Of a stretch of 64,000 nucleotides of DNA, positions 42,856 through 52,947 are shown in pieces. Source of the stretch: Hymenobacter sp. 15J16-1T3B. Lineage in GTDB: Bacteria > Bacteroidota > Bacteroidia > Cytophagales > Hymenobacteraceae. How positions within the stretch are numbered: the first letter of the stretch is position 1; every line of letters begins with the position of its first letter. The notes beneath the pieces are model-generated. The model was not told the DNA's origin and searched no databases. It saw only the letters and a list, made by a program, of their open reading frames with translations. The position numbers and the translations under genes are program-made. The DNA lies in the NCBI RefSeq assembly GCF_020711235.1, contig NZ_JAJFAV010000016.1:62001-126000 (forward strand), in the 5' to 3' direction.

Positions 42856-44349
42856 ATGAAACACCTCGTACTACTGCTGAGCCTCGTTGTGGGGCTGACC
42901 TGGCCGGCCCGGGCCCAACTCGATACCACCGGCGGCAAGTTCTTCTACCCGCTTTACCCCACGCTCGTCGAAACCACCGGCATTACCTACGGCGCGGCGC
43001 CGGACTACGCGGGCACGACGCGCACGCTGCAGCTCGACCTGTACCAGCCCGACAACGGCCCTGCCACGCCCCGGCCGCTGATTATTCTGGCCCACGGCGG
43101 CTCGTTTGTGGGCGGCACCCGCACCGACGGCGACGTGCAGGAGCTGTGCCGGCGCTTTGCACGTCTGGGCTACGTCACGGCCAGCATCGATTACCGGCTG
43201 GAGCCGTTTTCGTTTACGCAGTTTTCGGGGCCGCGCGGGGTGGTCAATGCCGTGCAGGATCTGCGGGCGGCGGTGCGCTTTTTCCGGCAGGACGCGGCCT
43301 CGGCCAATCAATACAACATCAACCCGCTCTACATTTTTGCCGGCGGCTCGTCGGCCGGGGCCATTACGGCGGTGCACCTGGTCTACCTCGACCAGCAAGC
43401 CGAGCTGGACGCCCTGTACCCCGGCGCACCGGGCGGGCTGGAAGGCAACAGCGGCACCCCCGGCCCGAGCAGCGCCGTGGTGGCGGCCATCAACCTCAGC
43501 GGGGCCCTGGGCACACTGAGCTGGCTGGAAGCGGGCGACGAGCCGTTGGTGAGCGTGCACGGCACCAACGACAACGTGGTGCCCTACGGCACCGGCCCCA
43601 CCTTCACCGGCAACGTAGTCAGCGGCAGCGGGGCCATCAAAAGCCGCGCCGATGCCGTAGGCGTGCCCAACACGCTGCGCACGTTCCGCGGCGCCGGCCA
43701 CGTGCCCTACGCCTCGTCGGTGGCGTACATGGACACCACGTTTCGCACCGTGCGCGACTTTCTGCGCCCCTTGCTGGCCGCGGCCTCGCCCTTGCCCGTG
43801 CGCCTGACCAGCTTCACGGCCGAGCGGCAAGGCGCCGATGCGCTGCTGCGCTGGACCACAGCCCAGGAAGAAAACAGCGCCGGGTACGCCGTAGAGGCTT
43901 CGGCGGATGGCCGCGCGTTTCACCGCCTGGGCTTCGTGCCGAGCGCGGCGCCCAACACCACCGGCCACGTGGCCTACGAGTACCGAGACCGGACCGCCGA
44001 CAAGCCGCGCTTACGCTACTACCGCCTGCGCCAGCTCGACCTCGACGGCCAGGAAGCTTTTTACGGCCCGCGGGCGGTGCGTTTCGCCGCCGCGGCTTCG
44101 CTGGAAGTGTACCCCAACCCCGCCTCCGCCGCTGAAGCCGCCGTGCTGATCAGCTCGGCGGAAAGTGGTCCGGCGCAGCTGGAATTGCGCGACGCCCTGG
44201 GCCGGCTGCTGAGCCGGCAGCCGCTGCAGTTATCCGCCGGCCAACTGCGCCTGCCCTGGCCCCAACTACCCGCCCGCCCCGGTGCTTACCACCTGCTGCT
44301 GCGCAGCGCCGACGGCTCGGTACAGCAGACGCGCTTGCTGTTGCAATAA
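42856..44349 (+). CDS. Secreted alpha/beta-hydrolase (esterase type) with T9SS type A tail
   Basis: The 497-residue protein has a signal peptide (KHLVLLLSLVVGLTWPARAQ), an alpha/beta-hydrolase domain (about 35-310) and a C-terminal T9SS type A tail (VYPNPASAAEAAVLISS). The oxyanion motif is LAHGGSFVGG, the nucleophile elbow GGSSAGA, the acid is in VHGTNDNVVPY and the histidine in GAGHVPY, so the full catalytic set is present. It resembles carboxylesterases and BD-FAE/feruloyl-type esterases; the substrate is unknown. A shorter paralogue is at 46335-47555, and the two flank an LD-carboxypeptidase and a lipoprotein. Confidence 0.85.
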   Translation: MKHLVLLLSLVVGLTWPARAQLDTTGGKFFYPLYPTLVETTGITYGAAPDYAGTTRTLQLDLYQPDNGPATPRPLIILAHGGSFVGGTRTDGDVQELCRRFARLGYVTASIDYRLEPFSFTQFSGPRGVVNAVQDLRAAVRFFRQDAASANQYNINPLYIFAGGSSAGAITAVHLVYLDQQAELDALYPGAPGGLEGNSGTPGPSSAVVAAINLSGALGTLSWLEAGDEPLVSVHGTNDNVVPYGTGPTFTGNVVSGSGAIKSRADAVGVPNTLRTFRGAGHVPYASSVAYMDTTFRTVRDFLRPLLAAASPLPVRLTSFTAERQGADALLRWTTAQEENSAGYAVEASADGRAFHRLGFVPSAAPNTTGHVAYEYRDRTADKPRLRYYRLRQLDLDGQEAFYGPRAVRFAAAASLEVYPNPASAAEAAVLISSAESGPAQLELRDALGRLLSRQPLQLSAGQLRLPWPQLPARPGAYHLLLRSADGSVQQTRLLLQ

Positions 44350-44427
44350 TCACAGAGGCACAACCGTCCAGCTGGTGCCAGCAAGGCACAATGGCCGGGG
44401 CTGGTAGTGAGCCTAGAGGTCGGCTGG

Positions 44428-45330
44428 CTACACGTAATCGAGCGTGGTGCCTGCTTCGTCGACCGTCAGGCGGGCGCGGCGGCCGCAAATCAGGGCCAGG
44501 TTGGCCGGCTCGTGGCCTACCGGGAAGCCGTAAGCCACCGGGAACTGGTATTTGCGGGCGTAAGTGTCGATGATTTCGTAGCAGCTCTGGCCGAAGGGAA
44601 TGGCGTTGTCCTGCGGGTTGGTAAAATGCCCCACCACGAGTCCGGCCAGGTCGCGCAGCTTGCCCGAGCGGTCCAGGTGCACCATCATGCGGTCCACGCT
44701 GTAGAGGTATTCCTCGATGTCTTCCAGGAACAGGATGCGGCCAGCGGTGCTCACGTTGGAGGGCGTGCCGCTCAGGGTTTGCAGCAGGCTGAGGTTGCCG
44801 CCCACTAGCTCGCCCTCGGCCGTGCCGGGGCGGTTCAGCGCGTGCGGGGCCACCGCGTAGCTGATGGGCTCCCCAAACAGGGCCCGGCGCAGACTTTCCA
44901 CCGCGTCGGCGCCGCCGGCCTGGGCGAAAATAAAGGGCATCACGCCGTGGATGCTTTCGTAGCCGAGGCGCAGCAGGTGGCAGTTCAGGGTGGTGATGTC
45001 GGAAAAGCCCGCTACCCATTTAGGGTCCTGTTCGAAGCGCGAGAAGTCGAGCAAGTCGATGATGCGCGGGGTGCCGTAGCCGCCGCGGGCCACCAATATG
45101 GCGCGGATGGCCGGGTTGTCGAGCTGCTGCTGAAAGTCGCGGGCCCGAAGCGCGTCGTCGCCGCCGAACTGGTAGTGCTCGGCCGCCACCGATTCGCCCA
45201 GTACCACCCTTAGCCCCCAGCTTTCCAGGATTTCAACGGCGGGCAGCAGCTCCTCGCGCGAGACTTTGCGGGCGGTGCAAACGATGGCAACCTGGTCGCC
45301 GGGACGAAGAGAGGGAGGGGTAGTGGGCAT
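44428..45330 (-). CDS. LD-carboxypeptidase, peptidase family S66
   Basis: The 300-residue enzyme cleaves the L-Lys/mDAP-D-Ala bond of muramyl tetrapeptides in cell-wall recycling. The S66 catalytic triad is visible: nucleophile serine in VAGFSDITTL, glutamate in ILFLEDIEEYLYSVD, and histidine in FPVGHEPANLAL. It has no signal peptide, in keeping with the cytoplasmic enzyme. A -7 box (45353-45360) lies 22 bp upstream. It is divergent from the lipoprotein gene 45436-46113. Confidence 0.93.
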   Translation of the reverse strand: MPTTPPSLRPGDQVAIVCTARKVSREELLPAVEILESWGLRVVLGESVAAEHYQFGGDDALRARDFQQQLDNPAIRAILVARGGYGTPRIIDLLDFSRFEQDPKWVAGFSDITTLNCHLLRLGYESIHGVMPFIFAQAGGADAVESLRRALFGEPISYAVAPHALNRPGTAEGELVGGNLSLLQTLSGTPSNVSTAGRILFLEDIEEYLYSVDRMMVHLDRSGKLRDLAGLVVGHFTNPQDNAIPFGQSCYEIIDTYARKYQFPVAYGFPVGHEPANLALICGRRARLTVDEAGTTLDYV

Positions 45331-45352
45331 GACAGAGGAAAGAGTCGGCCCG

Positions 45353-45360
45353 CAAACCTA
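45353..45360 (-). promoter_or_regulatory. Candidate -7 box for the LD-carboxypeptidase gene
   Basis: The minus strand reads TAGGTTTG, matching TAnnTTTG, 22 bp before the ATG at 45330. Confidence 0.45.
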
Positions 45361-45435
45361 CGCCGAAGCCGGCAGTTGACGCGGCACATGCGGGCCTTAA
45401 ATGTGGAATGCGCGGGCAAGGCGCATCTTCCGGGT

Positions 45436-46113
45436 ATGGGTATTTTTAGTCGTTTTTTTCTCGGTTTGGGCTGCCTGGCTGGCTGCGCCGCTCCGCGCGT
45501 CTTGGCTCCCGGCGCTTACCTCGAAAGGCGTCCCAACACCATGCTCTTCACCAGCCGGGAGCTGGTGGTGTACCCCGACGGCCACATCCGCTACTTCCAC
45601 CACACCGACGACGAGAGTATGAGCCGTGAGGGTAGCGGCACCTACCGCCTGCGCGGCCGCCACCTGGAGTTACGGTTGAGCGGCCAGGCCGATACCACGC
45701 AGTCCCGCGCGGCGTGCACGCCGCTGCCGGCCACCGACGGCCGCCTGCAGTTTTTCGTCAGCGCCCGCACTGGGTCAGGGCCGCTCGAGCCGCTGGATGG
45801 CCTCACGGTACTGGCACGCAACGCAGCTGGCGCCGTGGTAGCTGCCGTCCCGACCGATGCTCGGGGCTACGCGGAGCTGCCGCTAGCGCCAAATACAGCG
45901 CCCCAGACCGTTGAAATTACCGGCATCGGCTGGCGCCGCTGGCAGCAGGCGTGGCCCGCCGTGTCCGCGGTTTTTCGCGTGCAACTGGTGCCCCAGTCGT
46001 ATCAGCCTTACGCGCCGGGCACGCGCAAAACCTTCGGCGTGCTGGCCGCGTCGCCGCAGCAGCTGGTGCTGCGCCTGGGAGCGGATACCCTGCGGCTCGT
46101 GCGCCGGCCGTAA
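45436..46113 (+). CDS. Lipoprotein of unknown function
   Basis: The 225-residue protein has a lipoprotein signal (FFLGLGCLAGC), then a beta-rich region with no family that I recognise: LVVYPDGHIRYFHHTDDES, TYRLRGRHLELRLSGQ, then a segment resembling a carboxypeptidase-regulatory/transthyretin-like fold (AGAVVAAVPTDARGYAELPLA, VEITGIGWR). The tail ends LRLGADTLRLVRRP. The ATG at 45436 is chosen because it opens the lipobox signal. It lies between LD-carboxypeptidase (divergent) and the second hydrolase. Confidence 0.65.
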   Translation: MGIFSRFFLGLGCLAGCAAPRVLAPGAYLERRPNTMLFTSRELVVYPDGHIRYFHHTDDESMSREGSGTYRLRGRHLELRLSGQADTTQSRAACTPLPATDGRLQFFVSARTGSGPLEPLDGLTVLARNAAGAVVAAVPTDARGYAELPLAPNTAPQTVEITGIGWRRWQQAWPAVSAVFRVQLVPQSYQPYAPGTRKTFGVLAASPQQLVLRLGADTLRLVRRP

Positions 46114-46334
46114 ACAAGATTGGGGAAGGCGAGGTGAAACGGTGAGCGGCAAGCGGGCAGCGAGCCGGCCTTGCGTAAGCCGGCAGCCCGCAATGCGTTG
46201 GCTGATTTCTGCTAGCTGCGTGAGCGGGCTGAACGAGTCCGACGAAAACATTAGGGGCACATCTGCATCTTCGCGGTGCCCTGCCCGCGCCGATTTGCGT
46301 AAGCAGCTAGAATGTCATCCCACGTTTAGTACCG

Positions 46335-47555
46335 ATGAAACACCTGCTACTCACCGTCCTGGGCCTGCTGTTGCTGCAGACGGCCTGGGCCCAGATTGAC
46401 ACCACCGGCGGCCGCTACCGCCGCCCGCTGTTCGCGCAGGTCACCGTCACCCGCGGCGTGGCTTTCGGCTCGGCCACCAACATTGCCGGCACCACCCAAA
46501 ACCTGCTGCTCGACCTCTACGAGCCCACCGGCGACACCGTGCGCCGCCGGCCGCTGGTCATCATGGCCCACGAAGGCGCCTTCGCCACCGGCAACCGCGA
46601 CGACCAGTTCATGACGGCCATCTGCACGCGGTTGGCCCAATTGGGCTACGTCACGGCCAGCATCGACTACCGGCTGGGCTTCTTCCCGTTCGATAGCGCC
46701 AACATCGGGCGCGCCTCCATCCGCGCCTCCCAGGATATGCGCGCCGCCGTGCGCTTTTTCCGGCGCGACGCGGCCACCGCACGCCAGTACCGCATCCACC
46801 CGAGCTACGTATTTGCGGGCGGCTCGTCGGCGGGTGCGTTTATGGCTCTGCAGCTCGGCTATCTCGACAAACCCGCTGAAGTGCCCGCCTACGTCGACTT
46901 GGCGCAGCTGGGCACGCTGGAAGGCACCAGCGGCAACCCGGGCTACAGCAGTCAGATAGCCGCCGTCATCAACCTCTGCGGCGCGGTGGGCAGCCTCGCG
47001 TGGCTGGAGCCCGGCAACGTGCCCCTGTGCAGCGTGCACGGCACCGCCGATGCCACTGTGCCCTACAACATCGGGCGGGCGTTCGGGCAGTCGTTTTCGC
47101 CCCGCATTTACGGCAGCGGCGTGCTCAAGCCCCGCGCCGACGCGGTGGGCATTTCGAACGTGCTGCGCACGCTGCGCGGTGCCCCGCACGTGCCCTACAA
47201 CGGCACCAGCGCCGCCGCCACGGCCTACGCCGATACCACGTTTCAGACCGTGCGCGACTTTCTGCGGCCCTTGTTGCGGCAGCCCGGCACGGTGCTGAGA
47301 GCGGCCAGCCGCCGCCTCAGCGAAGCTCCCCAAGTATTCCCGGTGCCCGCCGACGGGGACGTATTCTACCTGCAAGCTGGCACCGCAGCCCCGTTCCGTC
47401 CGCGGGCCGCAGAGCTGCTCGACGCCACGGGCCGGGTCGTACGGCGCTTTACCTGGGACCAGCCGCGCATGGCCGTGCCGCGCGGCGCCTTGCGCCCCGG
47501 GACGTACCTGCTCCGAACCGACGGCTTACCCGCCCAGCGCGTGCTGTTTCAGTAA
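46335..47555 (+). CDS. Secreted alpha/beta-hydrolase paralogue with altered oxyanion motif
   Basis: The 406-residue protein is a close paralogue of the 42856-44349 product: same signal-peptide form (KHLLLTVLGLLLLQTAWAQ), the same IDTTGGRY opening, nucleophile elbow GGSSAGA, acid loop VHGTADATVPY, histidine GAPHVPY. It differs in the oxyanion motif, which reads MAHEGAFATG where the other has LAHGGSFVGG, so activity or specificity may have shifted. The C-terminus is a short T9SS type A-like tail (FPVPADGDVFYLQA ... RVLFQ), lacking the second beta domain of its paralogue. It ends at a bidirectional terminator. Confidence 0.82.
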   Translation: MKHLLLTVLGLLLLQTAWAQIDTTGGRYRRPLFAQVTVTRGVAFGSATNIAGTTQNLLLDLYEPTGDTVRRRPLVIMAHEGAFATGNRDDQFMTAICTRLAQLGYVTASIDYRLGFFPFDSANIGRASIRASQDMRAAVRFFRRDAATARQYRIHPSYVFAGGSSAGAFMALQLGYLDKPAEVPAYVDLAQLGTLEGTSGNPGYSSQIAAVINLCGAVGSLAWLEPGNVPLCSVHGTADATVPYNIGRAFGQSFSPRIYGSGVLKPRADAVGISNVLRTLRGAPHVPYNGTSAAATAYADTTFQTVRDFLRPLLRQPGTVLRAASRRLSEAPQVFPVPADGDVFYLQAGTAAPFRPRAAELLDATGRVVRRFTWDQPRMAVPRGALRPGTYLLRTDGLPAQRVLFQ

Positions 47556-47557
47556 CA

Positions 47558-47592
47558 GCAAAACGGACGGCCAATCAGGCCGTCCGTTTTGC
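47558..47592. terminator. Bidirectional terminator between the hydrolase gene and the met operon
   Basis: A perfect 15-bp stem (47558-47572 with 47578-47592) has A on the left and T on the right. It sits three bases after the hydrolase stop and about 70 bp after the hom stop. Confidence 0.85.
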
Positions 47593-47660
47593 TTTCCAGC
47601 TGTATCAAAAGGCTACGCAGTCAAAGGACAAGTGGTACTGGACGTGACCAAACTCGGTTA

Positions 47661-48932
47661 TCAGCTGACTGCCAAAGCCGCTTCCAGCGGTGCGGGCTGC
47701 GCTGCGGCTGCGTGCCGCACGCGCCCGGTGCGGGCCACGAAGGTCCCGCCCGCCCGCAGCGCGTCGCGGTAGCGGTGCAGCTGGCTTAGGCGCACGTAAC
47801 CCACGGCGTAGTCGTAGGTGAAGCCCGGGGCGCTGAGCTGCTCCGACACATCCTTCAGGCCCAGGGCGCGGCGTAATTCGGCCGGCGCCGAGCGTAGGTA
47901 CACTTCCAGCTCCAACTCGGGCGCGTCGGTTGCCGCAGTCGGGCCCGATGCGAGCTTGGCGTAGGCGTAGCGAAAGCCGTGGCGCAGGGCTACCAAATCG
48001 GCCAGCACAGCCGAGCCGGTGGGGTGGCCGCCCGCGCCGCGGCCCCGCCAGAAGTGCTGCCCGGCAAACTCGGCTTCGACCACCACGCCGTTGAATTCGC
48101 GCTCCACGGCGTACAGCGGCGAATCGGCCTCGACGAGCTGGGGCGTCACGTACACCGTGGCGCCGCCCCCGGGCAAAGGCTGCAAGCTGGCCACCACCTT
48201 GAGCTTTTTGCCCCGCTCCGCCGCGTAGCGGATATCGGCCGACGACACGTTTTCGATGCCCAGGTTGAGCACGTCGTCGGGGTTCAGCAGCAGGCCGCAG
48301 GCGTGGGCGGCGAGGATGACGGCCTTGGAGCGCGGATCGAAGGCGGCCATGTCCAGCGTGGGGTCGGTTTCGGCAAAACCCTGGGCCTGGGCTTCGGCCA
48401 GCGCTTCGGCGTAGTCGGAATGGTCCTCGCGCATGCGCGTCAGCACGTAGTTCGAGGAGCCATTGAAGATGCCGCTGACTTGCAGCAGAGGCTCTTGGGC
48501 GAAGTAGGAGTCGATGGTGCGGATGACCGGAATGCTGCCGCACACGGCCGCTTCGTAGAGCAGGGTGCCGCCGAATTCGCGCTGCAACGCAATCAGCTCG
48601 GGCAGGTGGCGGGCCACCATGGCCTTGTTGGCCGTCACCACGCGCCGGCCTTGGCGCAGGGCCAGGCTCACCAGCCGAAAGGCTTCGTCGGCGTCGTCGA
48701 TAACTTCCACCAGCACATCCAGCGCAGGGTCGGCCAGCAGCTCGTCGGCGTGAAACTCAAACCGCTCGGCGGGCAGGGGGCGCCGCTTGGTGGGGTTTTT
48801 CACCGCAATGCGCGCCACCGTGAAGCCCGCCTCGGGGTGGCGCTGCAGAATATCGTAGAGGCCCTGCCCCACGCAGCCGAAGCCAATCAGGCCGATGCGC
48901 AGCGGGGCATTAGTGGGCGAAGGTTTGGACAT
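47661..48932 (-). CDS. hom: Homoserine dehydrogenase
   Basis: The 423-residue enzyme reduces aspartate semialdehyde to homoserine, the branch-point precursor of methionine and threonine. The NAD(P)-binding motif is IGLIGFGCVGQGLYDIL, and the catalytic domain has YEAAVCGSIPVIRTID and the signature GIFNGSSNYVLTRM. The C-terminus (about residues 310-423) is a short non-catalytic extension. No aspartokinase domain is fused. Its start overlaps metX by 23 bp, so the two are translationally coupled. It is the last gene of metY-metX-hom, so the operon makes homoserine, activates it and sulfhydrylates it. Confidence 0.93.
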   Translation of the reverse strand: MSKPSPTNAPLRIGLIGFGCVGQGLYDILQRHPEAGFTVARIAVKNPTKRRPLPAERFEFHADELLADPALDVLVEVIDDADEAFRLVSLALRQGRRVVTANKAMVARHLPELIALQREFGGTLLYEAAVCGSIPVIRTIDSYFAQEPLLQVSGIFNGSSNYVLTRMREDHSDYAEALAEAQAQGFAETDPTLDMAAFDPRSKAVILAAHACGLLLNPDDVLNLGIENVSSADIRYAAERGKKLKVVASLQPLPGGGATVYVTPQLVEADSPLYAVEREFNGVVVEAEFAGQHFWRGRGAGGHPTGSAVLADLVALRHGFRYAYAKLASGPTAATDAPELELEVYLRSAPAELRRALGLKDVSEQLSAPGFTYDYAVGYVRLSQLHRYRDALRAGGTFVARTGRVRHAAAAQPAPLEAALAVS

Positions 48933-49941
48933 AAAAACGTTCGAGGAAATGCGCTATCTGCGCGGTTTCGATCAGGAAGCCGTCGTGGCCGTAACCCGAC
49001 TCCATTTCGGCGTACATAGCCCCGGGAATGTGCCGGGCCAGTAGCTGTTGCTCGGCGGGCGGAAACAGCACGTCGGAGGTGATGCCGAGCACCAGCGTGC
49101 GGGCCTGCACCCGCGCCAGGGCCGCCGCCACCCCGCCGCGCCCCCGGCCCACGTGGTGCGAGTCCATGATGTGCGAGAGCGTGACGTAGCTGTAGGCGTT
49201 GAAGCGGGCCGTGAGCTTGTCGCCCTGGTACTGCTGGTAGGAGCTGGCCCGGAAAAAGGCGGGCAGCTCGTCGTCGGCCTCGGCCTGGCTGCGGCCGTAG
49301 GCGTCGTAGCTGCGGTAGCTGAGCAGGGCCATGGCCCGGGCCGCCCGCAGGCCGAGCTGCCCGCCCTCGGGCCCGCCGCCGGCGTAGGTGCAGTCGGCCT
49401 GAATGGCTAGGCGCTGGGCTTCGTTGAAGGCAATGCCCCAGGGCGAATGTTGGGCGTTGGTGGCCAGCAGCACGAGGTGCTCAAATACTGCCGGCTGCTC
49501 AATGGCCCACTCCACCGCCTGCTGCCCGCCCAAGGAGCCGCCGATGACGGTGTGAATCTTGGTGAGGCCCAACTGCTGGCGCAGCTGCTCGTGGGCCGCC
49601 ACCAAGTCGCGCACCGTCAGGCGCGGGAAAGCGGCGTACAGCGGCTTGTGGCGCGGGCCCGCCGGCGTGAGCGGGCCGGTGCTGCCGTAGCAGGAGCCGA
49701 GCACGTTGGCGCACACGATAAACCAGTCGGCCGGGTCGAAATAGTCGCCCGCGCCGAACAGGCCCGGCCACCAGCCCAGCACGTCGGAATTGGCCGTCAG
49801 CGCGTGGCACACCCAGACGACGTTGTCGCGGGCGTCGTTGAGCGTGCCGTAGGTGTGGTAGGCAATCTGCACGCCGTCGAGCTGCCCGCCACGCTCCAGC
49901 GGCAGCGGCTGCTCCAGGCTCAGCACTTGGGGGTTGTTCAT
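48910..49941 (-). CDS. metX: Homoserine O-acetyltransferase
   Basis: The 343-residue alpha/beta-hydrolase-fold enzyme acetylates homoserine with acetyl-CoA. The catalytic triad is visible: serine in IGGSLGGQQAVEWA, aspartate in GITSDVLFPP and histidine in SGYGHDGFLIE. The substrate-pocket stretch NVLGSCYGSTGP is typical of MetX. The ATG at 49941 is chosen; a GTG five codons upstream is also in frame. It lies 353 bp after metY, in a spacer with two hairpins, and overlaps hom by 23 bp. Confidence 0.94.
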   Translation of the reverse strand: MNNPQVLSLEQPLPLERGGQLDGVQIAYHTYGTLNDARDNVVWVCHALTANSDVLGWWPGLFGAGDYFDPADWFIVCANVLGSCYGSTGPLTPAGPRHKPLYAAFPRLTVRDLVAAHEQLRQQLGLTKIHTVIGGSLGGQQAVEWAIEQPAVFEHLVLLATNAQHSPWGIAFNEAQRLAIQADCTYAGGGPEGGQLGLRAARAMALLSYRSYDAYGRSQAEADDELPAFFRASSYQQYQGDKLTARFNAYSYVTLSHIMDSHHVGRGRGGVAAALARVQARTLVLGITSDVLFPPAEQQLLARHIPGAMYAEMESGYGHDGFLIETAQIAHFLERFYVQTFAH

Positions 49942-50294
49942 AGCCGTGGGCCCCACCCCCGCCGGCCCCGCAGGACCGCCGAAAGATTAGGGCTTAATGG
50001 GGGCGTTGAAATCGTGATAAAACTGCCGCCGGGCGGTTGGGCGAAACGTCACAAGACGCCTTCATTGGCTGGCCGGGCGCTTTTCGCCTTCGAGCCGCGC
50101 CAACCGAATTGGCCGGTGGCAAGCCGATTATTCTTTGCCTCCGGCCCCTTCCGCGGATGGGAAGGGGCCGGAAAGCAAAGAGGCCGTGGCGTGGGGCGTG
50201 GTGCTTTCTCCCGAAACACCGCGCCCGCGCCCCGCAAGCTGGACGGGAAGCCGGTTCCATGGCAGCGGGCCGGCTTCCGCAGGTTCCCTCCCTG
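49942..50294. other. metY-metX spacer with two GC-rich hairpins
   Basis: The 353-bp spacer has a perfect 12-bp stem (50141-50152 with 50160-50171) and a 9-bp stem (50246-50254 with 50270-50278). Neither is followed by a T run on the minus strand. No open frame or clear promoter box was seen. They may stabilise or process the message. Confidence 0.45.
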
Positions 50295-51890
<1,596 letters not shown>

Positions 51891-51929
51891 CTACCAACAA
51901 CAGCAACAACACATCAGGGCGCCGCGCAT
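51891..51929 (-). CDS. Candidate cysteine-sensing leader peptide
   Basis: On the minus strand an ATG at 51929 encodes MRGALMCCCCCW and ends in TAG: five consecutive Cys codons (TGT TGT TGC TGT TGT) and one Trp codon right before the stop. It lies between the SAM riboswitch and metY. The same frame is open from an earlier ATG at 52049, just after the riboswitch, giving a 52-residue version (start MSHYPLTSDHQLSPL), with a further ATG at 51944. Runs of one codon in a short frame before a hairpin are the hallmark of amino-acid-sensing leader peptides such as those of trp and his operons. The sensed amino acid here would be cysteine. No experiment supports this; translation is inferred. Confidence 0.55.
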   Translation of the reverse strand: MRGALMCCCCCW

Positions 51930-52058
51930 CTGCTGCGGGCGCATTCGGGCGCTTTCGGCGGCGGGGGCGGCTACGGTCAAGCCGGTAGCGGGCGCCGCTG
52001 CGGAAAGCGGTGACAACTGATGGTCGGATGTGAGGGGGTAGTGGCTCATGGCACGCGG

Positions 52059-52177
52059 TTTATTTTTCCCCTTTCTGAAATGGTCAGCGGGGCAGGATTT
52101 GGCACCTGCCGGCCTGTGCGTTGCCGGTGGTTGCCAGAGGGTCACGGAGCCTAGTCTCTCGCCTCTTCGGAATAAAT
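52059..52177 (-). ncRNA. SAM-I riboswitch of the metY-metX-hom operon
   Basis: The minus-strand RNA shows the conserved SAM-I core in order: AAGAGGCGAGAGAC, then a loop with GGCTC, TGACCCTCTGGCAACC, and after a variable P3 arm the GGTGCCAAATCC motif. The outer P1 helix can be drawn with TTTATTCC on the 5' side and GG..AATAAA on the 3' side, which sets the ends given; they are approximate. It begins about 30 nt after the predicted transcription start. Binding SAM should lower expression of the downstream genes. A short open frame can start ten bases after its 3' end. Confidence 0.9.
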
Positions 52178-52215
52178 GCGTCAAAAAAGAACCCGCGCCG
52201 GAAGCACGAGCGGCA

Positions 52216-52246
52216 CAAAGGTAGCGCCGGTTATGTAAAACGCAAA
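52216..52246 (-). promoter_or_regulatory. Promoter of the met operon leader
   Basis: The minus strand reads TTTG (52243-52246), exactly 19 nt, then TACCTTTG (52216-52223): a full match to the Bacteroidota consensus. The transcript would begin near 52209. Confidence 0.85.
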
Positions 52247-52370
52247 TCGAGCAAAAAGTTTTTTTGCCGGCAACAAAAACCGCTCTGCCGGCCGCGCCGT
52301 GCCCGATTATACGTCAGCCAAAGGTGGCTGCGTGAGTCGCAGACCAGCACCGGGGAGCCGGCGGTGGACA
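52247..52370. other. Intergenic region upstream of the met leader promoter
   Basis: About 125 bp between the promoter and the LysM gene terminator. Nothing further is recognised. Confidence 0.4.
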
Positions 52371-52404
52371 TAAAAAAACCGCGCCGGGGTCGGACCGGCG
52401 CGGT
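52371..52404 (-). terminator. Rho-independent terminator of the LysM gene
   Basis: A GC-rich stem of about 11 bp with a short loop is followed on the minus strand by seven T, about 25 bp after the LysM gene stop. Confidence 0.88.
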
Positions 52405-52428
52405 TACAGTGTCAGAGGCGAAGGGTGC

Positions 52429-52743
52429 TTACAGCTTGGGCAGCTGCAGCACTTGGCCCACCTCGATGTGGTCGGGGTTGGAGCCAATGGTGGATTTGTT
52501 GGCGTCGTAAATCTGGTGCCACTTGGAGGCGTCGCCGTAGTGGTGCTTGGCAATTTTCGACAGCGAATCACCGCTTACCACGGTGTACGAGTCGCCCTGG
52601 GTAGCGGCCGGTTGGGCCGCGGGCTGCCCGGCAGCCGGCTGGGCTTTGTTGCCAAAGAAATCGGTAGCGCTACCGGTTTGCGGTTGCGTGGGTTGTACGG
52701 GCTTTTTTTCGCCCTTATCGCTCAGGAAATCAAAGAGTCCCAT
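52429..52743 (-). CDS. Small LysM-domain protein
   Basis: The 104-residue protein has a charged N-terminus (LFDFLSDKGEKK), a Pro/Ala/Gln linker, and a C-terminal LysM domain (YTVVSGDSLSKIAKHHYGD, then NPDHIEVGQVLQLPKL). This resembles E. coli YgaU/Kbp, but the BON domain of that protein is missing. It has no signal peptide, so it may be cytoplasmic; LysM would otherwise bind peptidoglycan. It stands alone between the met leader and a divergent lipoprotein gene. Confidence 0.8.
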   Translation of the reverse strand: MGLFDFLSDKGEKKPVQPTQPQTGSATDFFGNKAQPAAGQPAAQPAATQGDSYTVVSGDSLSKIAKHHYGDASKWHQIYDANKSTIGSNPDHIEVGQVLQLPKL

Positions 52744-52947
52744 GGTCGTGTCTTGGTTGAGGTGTGGGGAAAGGAATCGGAAACCAACGGGTCGGTTGGT
52801 TTGCCCTGCTCTACGCGGTGCGTATCGGCAATGTTGCAGCTTAACCCTTTGGCCGAGTGCCCGTAAGAAACGCCGCAGCAGTTGCTAGCTCCACGGGGCC
52901 GTCCGGCTGCGCCCATGTTCCATCCCCCTTAATTCCAGACACGCTCC
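52744..52947. other. Intergenic region between divergent LysM and lipoprotein genes
   Basis: About 200 bp expected to carry both promoters. No strong box or open frame was recognised. Confidence 0.4.
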
